In this document: positions 17,004 to 26,023 of the stretch, one piece after another
Layout: each line of letters opens with the position of its first letter
Position numbering within the stretch: the first letter of the stretch is position 1
NCBI GenBank assembly: GCA_947500295.1
Contig: CANMRM010000001.1
Span: 558,001 to 622,000 of the forward strand
Direction: 5' to 3'
Length of the DNA: 64,000 nucleotides
From: an uncultured Kordiimonas sp.
GTDB lineage: Bacteria; Pseudomonadota; Alphaproteobacteria; Sphingomonadales; Kordiimonadaceae
Program-made: the position numbers and the translations under genes
The notes under the pieces: model-generated
Told to the model about the DNA's origin: nothing
Seen by the model: only the letters and a program-made list of their open reading frames with translations
The model's database searches: none

Positions 17004-19304
17004 CTAGCCCTCCCGCTTCAGCGTGAGCCGGAAGGAGTTGAGGATCACCACCAATGACGAACCGGACATCGCAATGGCTGCAACGAGGGGTGTTACGTGC
17101 CCCATGATAGCCAGTGGTATCGCAACGATATTGTAGACAACCGCCAGCGCGAAATTCTGCTTCACGAGCTGCATCGCCTTTTTTGCAACCTCATAGGTGG
17201 TGGCAACGGGTGCGAGCTGGTCCCCCTGAAACACGACATCGGCGGTGTTTTGGGTGATATCGACAGCACTTGCAGGCGAGATTGAAACGTGTGCGAACGC
17301 CATGGCAGCGGCGTCATTGAGGCCATCACCCGCCATCAGCACTTTGTTCCCCTTTGCCTGCAGCGCTTTCAACCTGTCGCATTTGTCGACAGGGGATACG
17401 CTCGCCTCAAACGAACCGATGCCCACGGCCTCTGACACACTGGCCGCTACCGCTTCCCGGTCACCGGACAGCAGGCTGACTTTGAGGCCCGCATTCTTCA
17501 GCGCCGCGACCGTGGTACGCGCGTCGTGCCGGACCTGGTCCGCGAAAGTGAATCGCTCGACCGGCGTGCCGTCCGCTGCCAGCCACATCTCGAGAGCGGC
17601 TTCAGCGTCCTCGGTTTCAGGCCCGCACCAGCTGCGGCTGCCGAGCTGGTAGGTCACGCCGCCCCGTGTTGCTTGCAGTCCTTTTCCCGGCACTTCAGAG
17701 ACTTCCATTTCGACGAGTGCTGCGTCATGGGCGCGAGCGAGCGCGGCTGACAGCGGGTGCTTGCTGTGCGCCGCCATCGATGCCGCAAGGGCCATGTTTT
17801 GGGCGTTATGCCCGATTGATGTGAGCTCCGGCCTGCCGAGGGTGAGGGTGCCGGTTTTGTCAAAGACAACGGAGTCGATAGCTGCCATCTTTTCAAGCGC
17901 ATCGCCGGATTTCAGAAGAATGCCGCGTTTCATCAGGCGGCTGCTTGCCAGGACCTGAACGACCGGCACAGCAAGCCCGAGCGCACAGGGGCAGGTGATG
18001 ATCAGAACCGTCACCGCGTTCAGGAGCGAGACCTGCCAGGGTGCATTCATCAAAAGCCACCAGCCAAGGAAGGTCAGGGCCCCCATCGAATGGATAACCG
18101 GTGTGTACAGCCGCGCGGCGGTGTCGGCGATGCGCACATACCGGGACGCGCCCTGCTCGGCCACCTCCATAAGCTTGACGATTTCGCTCAGCAGGCTTTT
18201 TTCGCTCGCCTTGGATACCTCAATCCGGATCGGGGCCTCCAGGTTCAGGGTGCCGGCGAATACTTCGCTGCCGGCGGCAATCTCTTCGGGCACGGTTTCG
18301 CCGGTGATCAGCGACAGATCGACACTCGAGGTGCCGGATTGCACCAGCCCGTCGGCCGGAATGCTTTCACCAACAGCAACGCGGGCCACCATGCCCTCCC
18401 GCAAGTCGCGGATGGGAACCTCGGTGATGCGCCCGTCCTGTTCGATGCTTGCAAATCCCTGCAACCTCGACAAAAGCTGCCCGGCCGATGACCGGGCCTT
18501 GCCCTTCGCACGCGCGTCCAGATAGCGACCAATCAACAGGAAAAACAACAGCATCACAGCGCTGTCGAAATAAACGTGCTCACCGTGATTGATGGTTTCA
18601 AACACACTCATCGCGGACGCAAGCACAACAGCCAGCGAAATGGGCACATCCATGTTGGTGCGCCGTTCCTTCAGCACGCTGACAGCGGAGGAAAAGAAAG
18701 GCTGGCCCGCGTAAATGACAGTGGGCAGGGCGATGAGGGCGGAAATCCAGTGCATCAGATCCCGGGTCGCCATGCCCATGGTCTCGGCCGTTGAGGCCCA
18801 CAACCCCATGGAGAGAAGCATCATGTTCGCGGCGGCAAAACCGGAAACTGCGATCGCGCGCAACAATCGTTTTTCCTGATCGCTCTGTGCGGGCGCATCG
18901 TCCTTGAGCGCATGCAGTTTGTAGCCAAGCTTGGTGACAGACTGCGCGAGCGTGTTTGCGTTGGCGCGCGGACCGAGCCAGCGCACCGTGAGCCGTTCGG
19001 TTGACATGTTCACCCGCGCGTCTGCAACGCCGTCGCCGGCAGACAAGGCATTTTCAATCAAGCGAATGCAGGAAGCACAGTGAATGCCTTCCACCCCCAG
19101 CGTAAGCGTATGACTGCCGTCCTCATTGTCGGTGGCAAGTACGGCAAATGCACTGTCGGCATCAATGGACCCTTGCGCTGCGCTGGCGGCCTCGCATCCG
19201 CTACAGCAAAAGGGCCGGCCCGCTTTGGTAGGCGCCCCGCAGTGGGCGCATACGCTTAGCGAACGACCAGACGTTCCGTCTGCTGATATTGCTGCTGGTT
19301 CCAT
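17004..19304 (-). CDS. ccoI: Copper-translocating P-type ATPase CcoI/FixI
   Basis: This copper exporter ATPase (about 766 residues) supplies copper for assembly of the cbb3 oxidase. The N-terminal cysteine-rich part reads CAHCGAPTKAGRPFCCSGC and is followed by an HMA domain with GIHCASCIRLIE. Downstream are the transmembrane CPC motif ITCPCALGLAVP, the phosphorylation site DKTGTLT, the HP motif SKHPL and the hinge GDGLND. The start lies inside the end of fixH: ATG 19304, after AAGGG, is preferred, while ATG 19328 would add 8 residues. The fixH/ccoI overlap of about 49 bases is longer than usual. Confidence 0.93.
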   Translation of the reverse strand: MEPAAISADGTSGRSLSVCAHCGAPTKAGRPFCCSGCEAASAAQGSIDADSAFAVLATDNEDGSHTLTLGVEGIHCASCIRLIENALSAGDGVADARVNMSTERLTVRWLGPRANANTLAQSVTKLGYKLHALKDDAPAQSDQEKRLLRAIAVSGFAAANMMLLSMGLWASTAETMGMATRDLMHWISALIALPTVIYAGQPFFSSAVSVLKERRTNMDVPISLAVVLASAMSVFETINHGEHVYFDSAVMLLFFLLIGRYLDARAKGKARSSAGQLLSRLQGFASIEQDGRITEVPIRDLREGMVARVAVGESIPADGLVQSGTSSVDLSLITGETVPEEIAAGSEVFAGTLNLEAPIRIEVSKASEKSLLSEIVKLMEVAEQGASRYVRIADTAARLYTPVIHSMGALTFLGWWLLMNAPWQVSLLNAVTVLIITCPCALGLAVPVVQVLASSRLMKRGILLKSGDALEKMAAIDSVVFDKTGTLTLGRPELTSIGHNAQNMALAASMAAHSKHPLSAALARAHDAALVEMEVSEVPGKGLQATRGGVTYQLGSRSWCGPETEDAEAALEMWLAADGTPVERFTFADQVRHDARTTVAALKNAGLKVSLLSGDREAVAASVSEAVGIGSFEASVSPVDKCDRLKALQAKGNKVLMAGDGLNDAAAMAFAHVSISPASAVDITQNTADVVFQGDQLAPVATTYEVAKKAMQLVKQNFALAVVYNIVAIPLAIMGHVTPLVAAIAMSGSSLVVILNSFRLTLKREG

Positions 19305-19732
19305 GTCACATACACCCTTACATCCCAAATGCCGTCTAGCGGAAACTCAACCGGAGCGTGGTATGCCCCCGCGTTGCTTTCCAGCAGCGGCACGGAAAAA
19401 TCCACGCCATTATGCGTTGGGCGGGTGAACTCGGCAATGATCTGTGCACCGGCCAGGGGCTGCTCGCCCTCAGACAGGGTAAAGACAAACTCGCCGTTGC
19501 TGCGATAATCAATGTTGCTTGACCAGCCCAGGGCCTCCTGGGCCTCGGCGGCTGCGACGGTTTCATTGTAGTCGAGCCCTTTTTGATAGGCCTGTTCGGT
19601 TACAACACCCGTGTGCGTATCCGTAGCCAGATAGACAAATATGCCGTCCATCACAGCGATAATGGCGAAAAAACCGACGAAATACCACGGGATCCAGCGG
19701 TCCTTTTTCGTCATCATTTGTGTTTCAGTCAT
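19256..19732 (-). CDS. ccoH: cbb3 maturation protein CcoH/FixH
   Basis: This 158-residue protein has one N-terminal TM helix (WIPWYFVGFFAIIAVMDGIFVYLA) and a periplasmic domain. It matches FixH, which includes the conserved EQAYQKGLDYNE segment after the helix. FixH/CcoH is thought to help CcoI and stays with the oxidase complex. ATG 19732 follows GGGAG at good spacing and lies 10 bases after ccoG; an upstream in-frame start at 19756 would overlap ccoG. Confidence 0.92.
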   Translation of the reverse strand: MTETQMMTKKDRWIPWYFVGFFAIIAVMDGIFVYLATDTHTGVVTEQAYQKGLDYNETVAAAEAQEALGWSSNIDYRSNGEFVFTLSEGEQPLAGAQIIAEFTRPTHNGVDFSVPLLESNAGAYHAPVEFPLDGIWDVRVYVTWNQQQYQQTERLVVR

Positions 19733-19742
19733 GTCAGGCTCC

Positions 19743-21158
19743 CTAGCGCCCTGCACTCAGGAACAGCCCTGAGTATGTTTCGACAATTGTGCCGTCTGTT
19801 GTTCTTGCAGTGAAGGTGACGTCAGATCGGCCACTTGAAGGTTTTGGTGCCGTTACAAAAACCCGGTAATGGCCAACACTGTCGGCGTAAACGAGCAGCG
19901 AGTCTGCCTCCGGGTCGCCAGCAGCCTGCACCCTGATTTCCGCTCCCTCCAGTCCGCTGACAGAAAGCGAAAATATCATGTCGTCATGGGTTTTGTTCAA
20001 AATGCGAATGTCGTAGCCGTTGCGGATCGTGCCGTCGGACAGCGTCACATACAGTGGGTTGCGGTCATGCAGCACATGCAGTTCGGATGGGCTCCGGTTC
20101 AAAAGGCCATACAGCATCACTGCCCCGACAATCGTCATGATGGAAATGTACCAGAAGGTACGGGGCCGCAGCACGTGGGAGCTGACAGGCTGGCCAGTAA
20201 GCCTGGCCTCCACATTGTGGGTGGTGTCATAGCGGATGAGCCCGCGGGGCCGTTCCACCTTGTCCATGATTTCATTGCAGGCATCCACACACAGTCCGCA
20301 GGCAATGCATTCCATTTGCAGGCCATCGCGAATATCGATCCCGACGGGGCACACCTGAACGCAAAGCGTGCAGTCCACGCAGTCGCCGCGACCGTCCCAG
20401 CTGTCGCCCTTTTTATGCTTGCCGCGCGGCTCACCCCGGTCTTCGTCGTAGCCGATTATCAGTGTGTCCTTGTCGAACATGGCTGACTGAAAGCGTGAAT
20501 AGGGGCACATATACATGCAGACCTGTTCCCTCGCGAACCCGGCCATCAGGTAGGTTGAAAAAGTCAGGGCAAGGATCCAGCCGCCAACGGACCATGGCAC
20601 ATCAAAGTGGATGATCTGCTCCAAGAGCGTCGGTGCGTCGTTGAAATAGAAAACCCAGGCACCGCCCGTCAGCATGCCAATGATGATCCAGAGCATGTGC
20701 GTTACGGCAAATTTCCAGAGTTTCTCTAAAGACCAGGGGCCTTTGGCAAGCCTCATGCGTTTGGCGCGGTCGCCCTGTACGATGCGTTCAACCCAGACGA
20801 AAAGGTCGGTCCAGACGGTTTGCGGGCAGGTATAGCCACACCAGACACGTCCGGCTAGGCTGGTCACGAAGAACAGCGCAACAGCCGCAAGCACCAGCAG
20901 GCCTGTGAGATAGTAGACCTCCTGCGGCCAGATCTCGATGAAGAAGAAGTAGGCCCGGCGAGCCGGCATATCGATCAGGATCGCCTGATCCGGTGCATGC
21001 AGGCCACGGTCCCAGCGCAGAAACGGCGCCAGATAGTAAATCGACAGAGTAACGATCATCGCTACCCATTTAAGTTTGCGGTACTTACCCCAAATGCGTT
21101 TGGGGTAAGCGCGTTCCCGCTTTTCGAAAAACTTTATAGGCGCCGCTGTGTCGCTCAT
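19743..21158 (-). CDS. ccoG: cbb3 accessory ferredoxin-type protein CcoG/FixG
   Basis: This 471-residue membrane iron-sulfur protein has several TM helices in the first 220 residues. A cysteine motif in WCGYTCPQTVW is followed by two ferredoxin-type sets, CVDCTLCVQVCPVGID and CIACGLCVDACNEIMD. The C-terminal domain is Ig-like. CcoG is proposed to reduce Cu(II) to Cu(I) for oxidase assembly. It follows ccoP by 6 bases and continues into fixH. Confidence 0.94.
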   Translation of the reverse strand: MSDTAAPIKFFEKRERAYPKRIWGKYRKLKWVAMIVTLSIYYLAPFLRWDRGLHAPDQAILIDMPARRAYFFFIEIWPQEVYYLTGLLVLAAVALFFVTSLAGRVWCGYTCPQTVWTDLFVWVERIVQGDRAKRMRLAKGPWSLEKLWKFAVTHMLWIIIGMLTGGAWVFYFNDAPTLLEQIIHFDVPWSVGGWILALTFSTYLMAGFAREQVCMYMCPYSRFQSAMFDKDTLIIGYDEDRGEPRGKHKKGDSWDGRGDCVDCTLCVQVCPVGIDIRDGLQMECIACGLCVDACNEIMDKVERPRGLIRYDTTHNVEARLTGQPVSSHVLRPRTFWYISIMTIVGAVMLYGLLNRSPSELHVLHDRNPLYVTLSDGTIRNGYDIRILNKTHDDMIFSLSVSGLEGAEIRVQAAGDPEADSLLVYADSVGHYRVFVTAPKPSSGRSDVTFTARTTDGTIVETYSGLFLSAGR

Positions 21159-21164
21159 GTGCCT

Positions 21165-22037
21165 TTACTCCGTTTCCCCGCCGCCAAGCGAGTGCACAAA
21201 GATAGCCAACTGCCGAAGGGTGTTGGCATCGAGCCGACTGTCCCAATTGGGCATCATGCCATGTTTTGGACGCCGAATTTGTGCAACCAGTTCGGCCTTG
21301 CTGCCGCCGTAAAACCAGATGGCGTCAGCGAGGTTTGGTGCGCCCTGGAACCGATCGCCGGTGCCATTGTCCGCGTGGCACAAAGCACACTGCTCGTCGT
21401 AGAGCTCTTTGCCGCGCACAGGATAACTGCCACCTGTGCTGAAGCTGAGCGCATAGTCCGCGATGTCGGCTATTTCTTCAGAGCTATAGATGTCGGCAAA
21501 TGCGGGCATCTCCGAAAACCGTGTTTCATCGTGGTCAGCGCGCACGCCGAACCGGATGGTCTGATGAATGTCCTCGATGGTACCGCCCCAAAGCCAATCA
21601 TCGTCCAGAAGATTGGGGTAACCCGGTGCGCCGGTTCCGCCGGTTCCATGACAGGTTGCGCAATTGTCCTTGAAGGCGGAGGCGCCCCCTGCCAGCGCAA
21701 AGGCATAAAGACCCGGGTCGGCCTGCACGTCTTCAAAGCTCGCGCTTTCAAACCGGCTCAGGTACTGCGCTCTGCGCTCAAAGATTTCCACCTGGCTGTC
21801 AGCCAGTTCGTCATATTGGGTCCAGCCGATACTGCCGACGGTGCCGCCGCGCTCCCCGTCTCCTGACAGGGTGGGCCAGGAAGGATAAATAACCGAGTAT
21901 CCAATCGCCCAGATGATGGTGATGATCAGGACCCCCAGCCACCAGCGCGGTGCCGGGTTGTTGAGCTCCTTGATGCCATCCCATTCGTGGCCTGTGGTTT
22001 CGACACCCGTGTGTTCGTCTTTTTCAATGTTGCTCAT
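21165..22037 (-). CDS. ccoP: cbb3 cytochrome c oxidase subunit III CcoP
   Basis: This 290-residue dihaem cytochrome c of the cbb3 oxidase has an N-terminal TM helix (WWLGVLIITIIWAIGYSVIY) and two c-type haem sites, CATCHG (about residue 130) and CALCHA (about 215). Methionine ligands are expected in MPAFADI and MMPNWDSRLD. It takes electrons from soluble cytochrome c or the bc1 complex to the CcoO/CcoN core. Its ATG overlaps the ccoQ stop as ATGA. Confidence 0.95.
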   Translation of the reverse strand: MSNIEKDEHTGVETTGHEWDGIKELNNPAPRWWLGVLIITIIWAIGYSVIYPSWPTLSGDGERGGTVGSIGWTQYDELADSQVEIFERRAQYLSRFESASFEDVQADPGLYAFALAGGASAFKDNCATCHGTGGTGAPGYPNLLDDDWLWGGTIEDIHQTIRFGVRADHDETRFSEMPAFADIYSSEEIADIADYALSFSTGGSYPVRGKELYDEQCALCHADNGTGDRFQGAPNLADAIWFYGGSKAELVAQIRRPKHGMMPNWDSRLDANTLRQLAIFVHSLGGGETE

Positions 22038-22186
22038 TTTTCGTCCCCCTCAAGAGGAATATATTTGTGGCCTTCGATGATGTCTTTTTTGCTCGGTCGG
22101 AACGCCCAGTAGACGATCCCGCAAAATACCGAAAAGAAAAACAGAAGGCCGGTCATGCCAGCATTGTCAGAGAGCCAGTCGATCAT
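22034..22186 (-). CDS. ccoQ: cbb3 oxidase small subunit CcoQ
   Basis: The protein has 50 residues: [20 protein letters not shown], then FCGIVYWAFRPSKKDIIEGH and a short polar end. The single TM helix followed by YWAFRPSKK is typical of CcoQ/FixQ, which stabilises the oxidase. It overlaps ccoO upstream and ccoP downstream by 4 bases each, an ATGA chain that points to coupled translation. AAGGAG lies before the ATG. Confidence 0.92.
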   Translation of the reverse strand: MIDWLSDNAGMTGLLFFFSVFCGIVYWAFRPSKKDIIEGHKYIPLEGDEK

Positions 22187-22917
22187 CGTCCGCTCCTTTG
22201 TGTGCCGTCATGTTTGTAGTCTTGCAGATCAGCGAGCGTGCCGAGCACCTGCAGGTAGGCAACAAGGGCATCCATTTCGGTGGTTGTTGACTGTCCATCA
22301 AAGTTGCGGGCATTGACTTTGTTGTAGCGGGACATCAGGCCGTCCAGCCCATCGCTGTCGTTTGCCGCCTGCGCCAATGCATCCGCGTAGGCATTTTCGA
22401 TTTGCTCGTCTGTGTAGGGCACACCAACCATTCTGAGTGCGATCATGTGGTCGGCAATGTCTTCCAGTTTCACACCCTTGTTCACGAGATGGGCGTAGCC
22501 AGGCATGATCGATTCAGGCACGAGGGACTGCGGTTTGATCATGTGGGCGACATGCCAGTCGTCGGAGTATTTGCCACCCAGCCGGGCGAGGTCCGGCCCG
22601 GTGCGCTTGGATCCCCACTGAAACGGATGATCATACATGCTTTCCGCCGCCAGTGAGTAGTGGCCGTAGCGTTCAACTTCATCCCTCAGGGGGCGAACTT
22701 GCTGGCTGTGACAGCCATAACAGCCTTCCCGCAGGTATACATTGTATCCGGCCAGTTCCAGGGGTGTGTAAGGTCGTACACCCTTCACAGGTTCGATCGT
22801 GGTTTCCATGCGAAACAGCGGCACGATCTCGATGATGCCGCCGATCGAAATGGTAATCACCACAAAAATCAGCATCAAAATTGAGTTTTTTTCTACTGCC
22901 TTGTGACTATTAAACAT
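22183..22917 (-). CDS. ccoO: cbb3 cytochrome c oxidase subunit II CcoO
   Basis: This monohaem cytochrome c subunit (244 residues) starts [20 protein letters not shown] with one N-terminal TM helix and carries the haem site [32 protein letters not shown] and SIMPGYAHL are family segments, the latter with the Met ligand. The ATG at 22917 overlaps ccoN by 8 bases; a longer upstream reading would run into ccoN and lacks similarity. Confidence 0.95.
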   Translation of the reverse strand: MFNSHKAVEKNSILMLIFVVITISIGGIIEIVPLFRMETTIEPVKGVRPYTPLELAGYNVYLREGCYGCHSQQVRPLRDEVERYGHYSLAAESMYDHPFQWGSKRTGPDLARLGGKYSDDWHVAHMIKPQSLVPESIMPGYAHLVNKGVKLEDIADHMIALRMVGVPYTDEQIENAYADALAQAANDSDGLDGLMSRYNKVNARNFDGQSTTTEMDALVAYLQVLGTLADLQDYKHDGTQRSGR

Positions 22918-24349
22918 GAACCGTCTCCAGATAAGCAGGCCGGGTTTCGGGCGCGCTGTCACCGCGCGCCGTCCGGATGAGGTTGTAGACCATGATCAGG
23001 CTGCCGGTCAGGAACAGGATGCCCCCGAAAGCGCGGATCAGATACGGAATGAACTTGGCTTGCACAGTTTCAACGAAGCTGTATTCGAGGAAGCCCAGCG
23101 CGTCATAGGAGCGCCACATCAGGCCTTCCATGATGCCGGAAACCCACATCGACGCGATATAGAGCACGATGCCGATTGTGGCGATCCACAGGTGTGTGTT
23201 GACGAGCTTCAGCGAATAAAGGCCGTTGCGCTTCCACAAGATCGGCACGAGGTGATACACGGCGCCGAAGCTGATGAAAGCAACCCAGCCAAGTGCGCCA
23301 GAGTGTACGTGACCAATGGTCCAGTCTGTATAGTGGCTGAGAGCATTCACGGCTTTGATGGACATCAGCGGTCCTTCGAAGGTGCTCATGCCGTAGAAGG
23401 CCAGCGAAATGATCATGAACTTCAGAACCGGGTCTTCACGCAGTTTATGCCAGGCGCCGGAGAGCGTCATCATACCATTGATCATACCCCCCCATGACGG
23501 CATCCACAGCATGATCGAGAAGGTCATGCCAAGTGTCTGCGCCCAGTCAGGAAGCGCGGTATAATGCAGGTGGTGAGGTCCGGCCCAGATATACATGAAG
23601 ATCAGGGACCAGAAGTGCAGGATCGAGAGCCGGTAGCTGTAAACCGGGCGACCTGCGCGCTTGGGTACAAAATAGTACATGATGCCCAGAAAGCCTGCTG
23701 TCAGGAAGAAACCCACGGCGTTGTGGCCATACCACCACTGGATCATGGCGGATTGCACCCCACCCCAGAGCGGGTAACTTTTGGCGCCGAAAATCGAAAC
23801 AGGGATCGATATGTTATTGACGAGGTGCAGCACGGCAACCGTCACAATGAAACCAAGGAAAAACCAGTTTGCCACATAGATGTGCGGCTCTTTGCGGTTC
23901 TTGAGCGTCATCAGGAAGACAATGAGATAGGCGACCCAGACAATGGTCAGCCAAAGGTCTGCATACCATTCCGGTTCAGCATATTCCTTGGCCTGTGTTA
24001 CGCCGGTGACATAACCCAGTGCTGCCAGCACGATGAAGAACTGGTAGCCCCAGAAAGTGAACTTGGCCCAGCCATCACCCCAAAGCCGCGTGCGGCAGGT
24101 GCGTTGCACGCAAAAGTAACTGGTGGCAAACAGGGCGTTGCCGCCGAACGCGAAAATCACGGCTGATGTATGCAGCGGCCGCAAGCGCCCGAATGTCAGA
24201 TACTCACCGATGTTGAGTGCCGGGAAGGCCATCTGTAGGGCGATAAATACGCCAACCAGAAAACCGGTTACGCCCCAGAAAACGGTGGCGATCGTGAAAA
24301 GTTTCACGATCTCATCGTTATAATTGGGTTTTTCAGCAAGCGATGTCAT
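22910..24349 (-). CDS. ccoN: cbb3 cytochrome c oxidase catalytic subunit CcoN
   Basis: The catalytic haem b/b3-CuB subunit has 479 residues and about 12 TM helices. It reduces oxygen to water with high affinity and pumps protons. Recognisable parts are [20 protein letters not shown] with an early haem b histidine, the CuB region [29 protein letters not shown], and the haem ligands in [17 protein letters not shown]. The end segment ([20 protein letters not shown]) is well kept. ATG 24349 follows GAGGACAAG; an upstream in-frame start adds residues with no membrane pattern. It lies 10 bases after the TauE/SafE-like gene. Confidence 0.96.
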   Translation of the reverse strand: MTSLAEKPNYNDEIVKLFTIATVFWGVTGFLVGVFIALQMAFPALNIGEYLTFGRLRPLHTSAVIFAFGGNALFATSYFCVQRTCRTRLWGDGWAKFTFWGYQFFIVLAALGYVTGVTQAKEYAEPEWYADLWLTIVWVAYLIVFLMTLKNRKEPHIYVANWFFLGFIVTVAVLHLVNNISIPVSIFGAKSYPLWGGVQSAMIQWWYGHNAVGFFLTAGFLGIMYYFVPKRAGRPVYSYRLSILHFWSLIFMYIWAGPHHLHYTALPDWAQTLGMTFSIMLWMPSWGGMINGMMTLSGAWHKLREDPVLKFMIISLAFYGMSTFEGPLMSIKAVNALSHYTDWTIGHVHSGALGWVAFISFGAVYHLVPILWKRNGLYSLKLVNTHLWIATIGIVLYIASMWVSGIMEGLMWRSYDALGFLEYSFVETVQAKFIPYLIRAFGGILFLTGSLIMVYNLIRTARGDSAPETRPAYLETVHV

Positions 24350-24359
24350 AGGCTTGTCC

Positions 24360-25097
24360 TCATGATAAAAGTCCCCCTGCAATCGCAAACAGGCTGGCAC
24401 CGCTTAAAACCATTGCGCCCCTTGCAATGGACTTGATTTTAATGGGCCAGCGAGATGCGGATAGTTGGCCCAGCGCTGCTGCAAAGATCAGCGCCGGAAT
24501 GGTGGCGAGGCCGAACCCCACCATGGCAAAAAAGGCTGTGAATGGCTCACCTGTTGCTGCCACAGCAAGCAGCGCGGCTGCGACGAGGCCACATGGCAGG
24601 AAACCGAGTGCAATACCGAGTGCATACCGATGCAGCCGCGTGTGACCGGCTATGAAAGGTCGCGCGACTCTGCCAATGGCCTGTCCTGCGCCTTGTGTGA
24701 GTGCGGGCACGGACGGAAGGTTCAGCGCTGGAATGGCGCTGGCGAGAAACAGCGTACCCGCCAGTACCATCAGAACCCCGGCCACAGTTTGGAACGTGGC
24801 GCTCCCGGCGAAAAAACCGGAAAAGGTCGCAGCGATAACACCCAGTATGGAATAGGTGGTAATGCGGCCCAGATGATAGGGAACCAACGCCGCGCCGCGC
24901 ACACGGGAAAAAATGGTGTCGCTATGTCCTGCTCCACCTCGGCCAAAACGGCTGGCCGTGGTTTGCGCAAAAGCAAACGGGCCACACATGCCGACGCAGT
25001 GTGTCAGGCTGCCCAGAAGGCCGCCTAAAAACAGCGTGGCGACGAGGCCGCCGTGGTTTTCGAGCACGGCCTGACAGTGATTTAGCAGGTATTCCAC
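24360..25097 (-). CDS. TauE/SafE (UreH-like) membrane protein at head of cco operon
   Basis: The 245-residue protein has about six TM helices and opens with [20 protein letters not shown], the HCxGMCGP signature of the UreH/SafE-like group. Such genes often sit with ccoNOQP or ccoGHIS genes and are thought to handle a metal, probably copper, or a redox partner for assembly, but the substrate is not established. It is the first gene of the cco operon, 10 bases before ccoN. The FNR/FixK box and -10 element just upstream would therefore drive the whole operon through this gene. Confidence 0.82.
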   Translation of the reverse strand: MEYLLNHCQAVLENHGGLVATLFLGGLLGSLTHCVGMCGPFAFAQTTASRFGRGGAGHSDTIFSRVRGAALVPYHLGRITTYSILGVIAATFSGFFAGSATFQTVAGVLMVLAGTLFLASAIPALNLPSVPALTQGAGQAIGRVARPFIAGHTRLHRYALGIALGFLPCGLVAAALLAVAATGEPFTAFFAMVGFGLATIPALIFAAALGQLSASRWPIKIKSIARGAMVLSGASLFAIAGGLLS

Positions 25098-25126
25098 ACA
25101 GAGCCCCTGTTAACAGATTCGAGCGC

Positions 25127-25167
25127 ATGATAGCCCCTTGGTTGTGCAGGTGTTTGACGGAAGTCAA
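25127..25167 (-). promoter_or_regulatory. FNR/FixK-type box and -10 element of the cco operon
   Basis: TTGA-CGGAAG-TCAA at 25154-25167 is a perfect FNR/FixK-type box (arms TTGAC and GTCAA). On the minus strand TATCAT at 25127-25132 is a good -10. A start near 25120 would put the box centre at about -40.5, the class II activator position. This fits low-oxygen activation of the cbb3 operon. No FNR or FixK gene is in the window. Confidence 0.75.
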
Positions 25168-25343
25168 AACGCGGTGAGCTGCCACTGCGGCAGCCGGTCG
25201 CAGGCGAAACAGCCTCTACAGATATGCAGGTCCCCGGTTCAGAACTGAAAACCCTGCATTAATTGTTACACTGTAGCTTTTTCATCTGATATTGTATCGA
25301 GGCTCGTCCACACGCGAGTTCATCGACAGAAGGGGAGATACCC

Positions 25344-25790
25344 ATGAAAAAATTGATAGTTGCACTGGCCTTGGTTTTTGCGGGTTCCGCAGTTGTACAT
25401 GCTGATCATCACAAGGGTGACAAGGCCGACAAACAAGCCATTCGGGCTGCGGTGTTTGATTATTTTCACGGCCAGGGTGAAGCCAGCGCTGAGCGGCTTT
25501 TTAGAGCATTTGACGCTGAAAACAGCACCATGGTCGGTGTTGTAAGCGGCGAAAATGGCGGCGAATCCGTCCGGTCGTGGAAAAACATGACGGATGTCCT
25601 GAATAACTGGGCAGCCAATGAAAACCCGCCTGGCGGGGACCGGGACGGTGAAATCATCTCCATGAATATGGTTGACGATCGGCTTGCCGTTGTTTTGTTC
25701 AGGTCAGCGGATCGCTTCTATGATGCGCTTACGCTTGGCAAGGTTGATGGCCAGTGGAAAATCATCGCCAAGGCGTTTGTGCTGCAATAG
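25344..25790 (+). CDS. Secreted NTF2-like (lumazine-binding-like) protein
   Basis: This 148-residue protein has a signal peptide (MKKLIVALALVFAGSAVVHA) and an NTF2-like fold suggested by AIRAAVFDYFHGQGEASAERL at the start and YDALTLGKVDGQWKIIAKAF at the end. Members of this group are mostly small periplasmic proteins annotated as putative lumazine-binding, with no proven role. GGGAGA lies before the ATG. It is divergent from the cco operon, and whether the FNR box also acts on it is unknown. A hairpin follows the stop codon. Confidence 0.75.
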   Translation: MKKLIVALALVFAGSAVVHADHHKGDKADKQAIRAAVFDYFHGQGEASAERLFRAFDAENSTMVGVVSGENGGESVRSWKNMTDVLNNWAANENPPGGDRDGEIISMNMVDDRLAVVLFRSADRFYDALTLGKVDGQWKIIAKAFVLQ

Positions 25791-25810
25791 CGCCTAGTAT
25801 CGGAAAAGGG

Positions 25811-25842
25811 AACAAGCGGTGCACTTGCCAGTCCCGCTTGTT
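25811..25842 (+). terminator. Hairpin after the NTF2-like gene
   Basis: AACAAGCGG at 25811-25819 pairs with CCGCTTGTT at 25834-25842, a 9-base stem 20 bases after the stop codon. The following T-run is weak (TTTGCCTTGATAATTT), so termination is likely but not certain. An alternative longer pairing exists: GGTGCACTTG (25819-25828) with CAAGTGCACC (25901-25910). Confidence 0.4.
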
Positions 25843-26023
25843 TGCCTTGATAATTTGCGCAGCAGTATGCTGTTTTATTGATCCTTGCCTGCTGGATTGA
25901 CAAGTGCACCGGGACCATGCAGGTTGCACCGACTTGCCTCTTGTCGGTGTCGACTTTGGGATGTCAGTTGCAATGCGTAGTCCCCCTATAAACCTCTCTT
26001 TTTGTAGTTTCTCGTCAGGTTTC

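Noticed and set aside
25154-25167. Reading the FNR/FixK box as a site for the NTF2-like gene
   Set aside because: The box is about 180 bases from that start but at ideal spacing for the cco operon; an effect on the NTF2-like gene is not supported.
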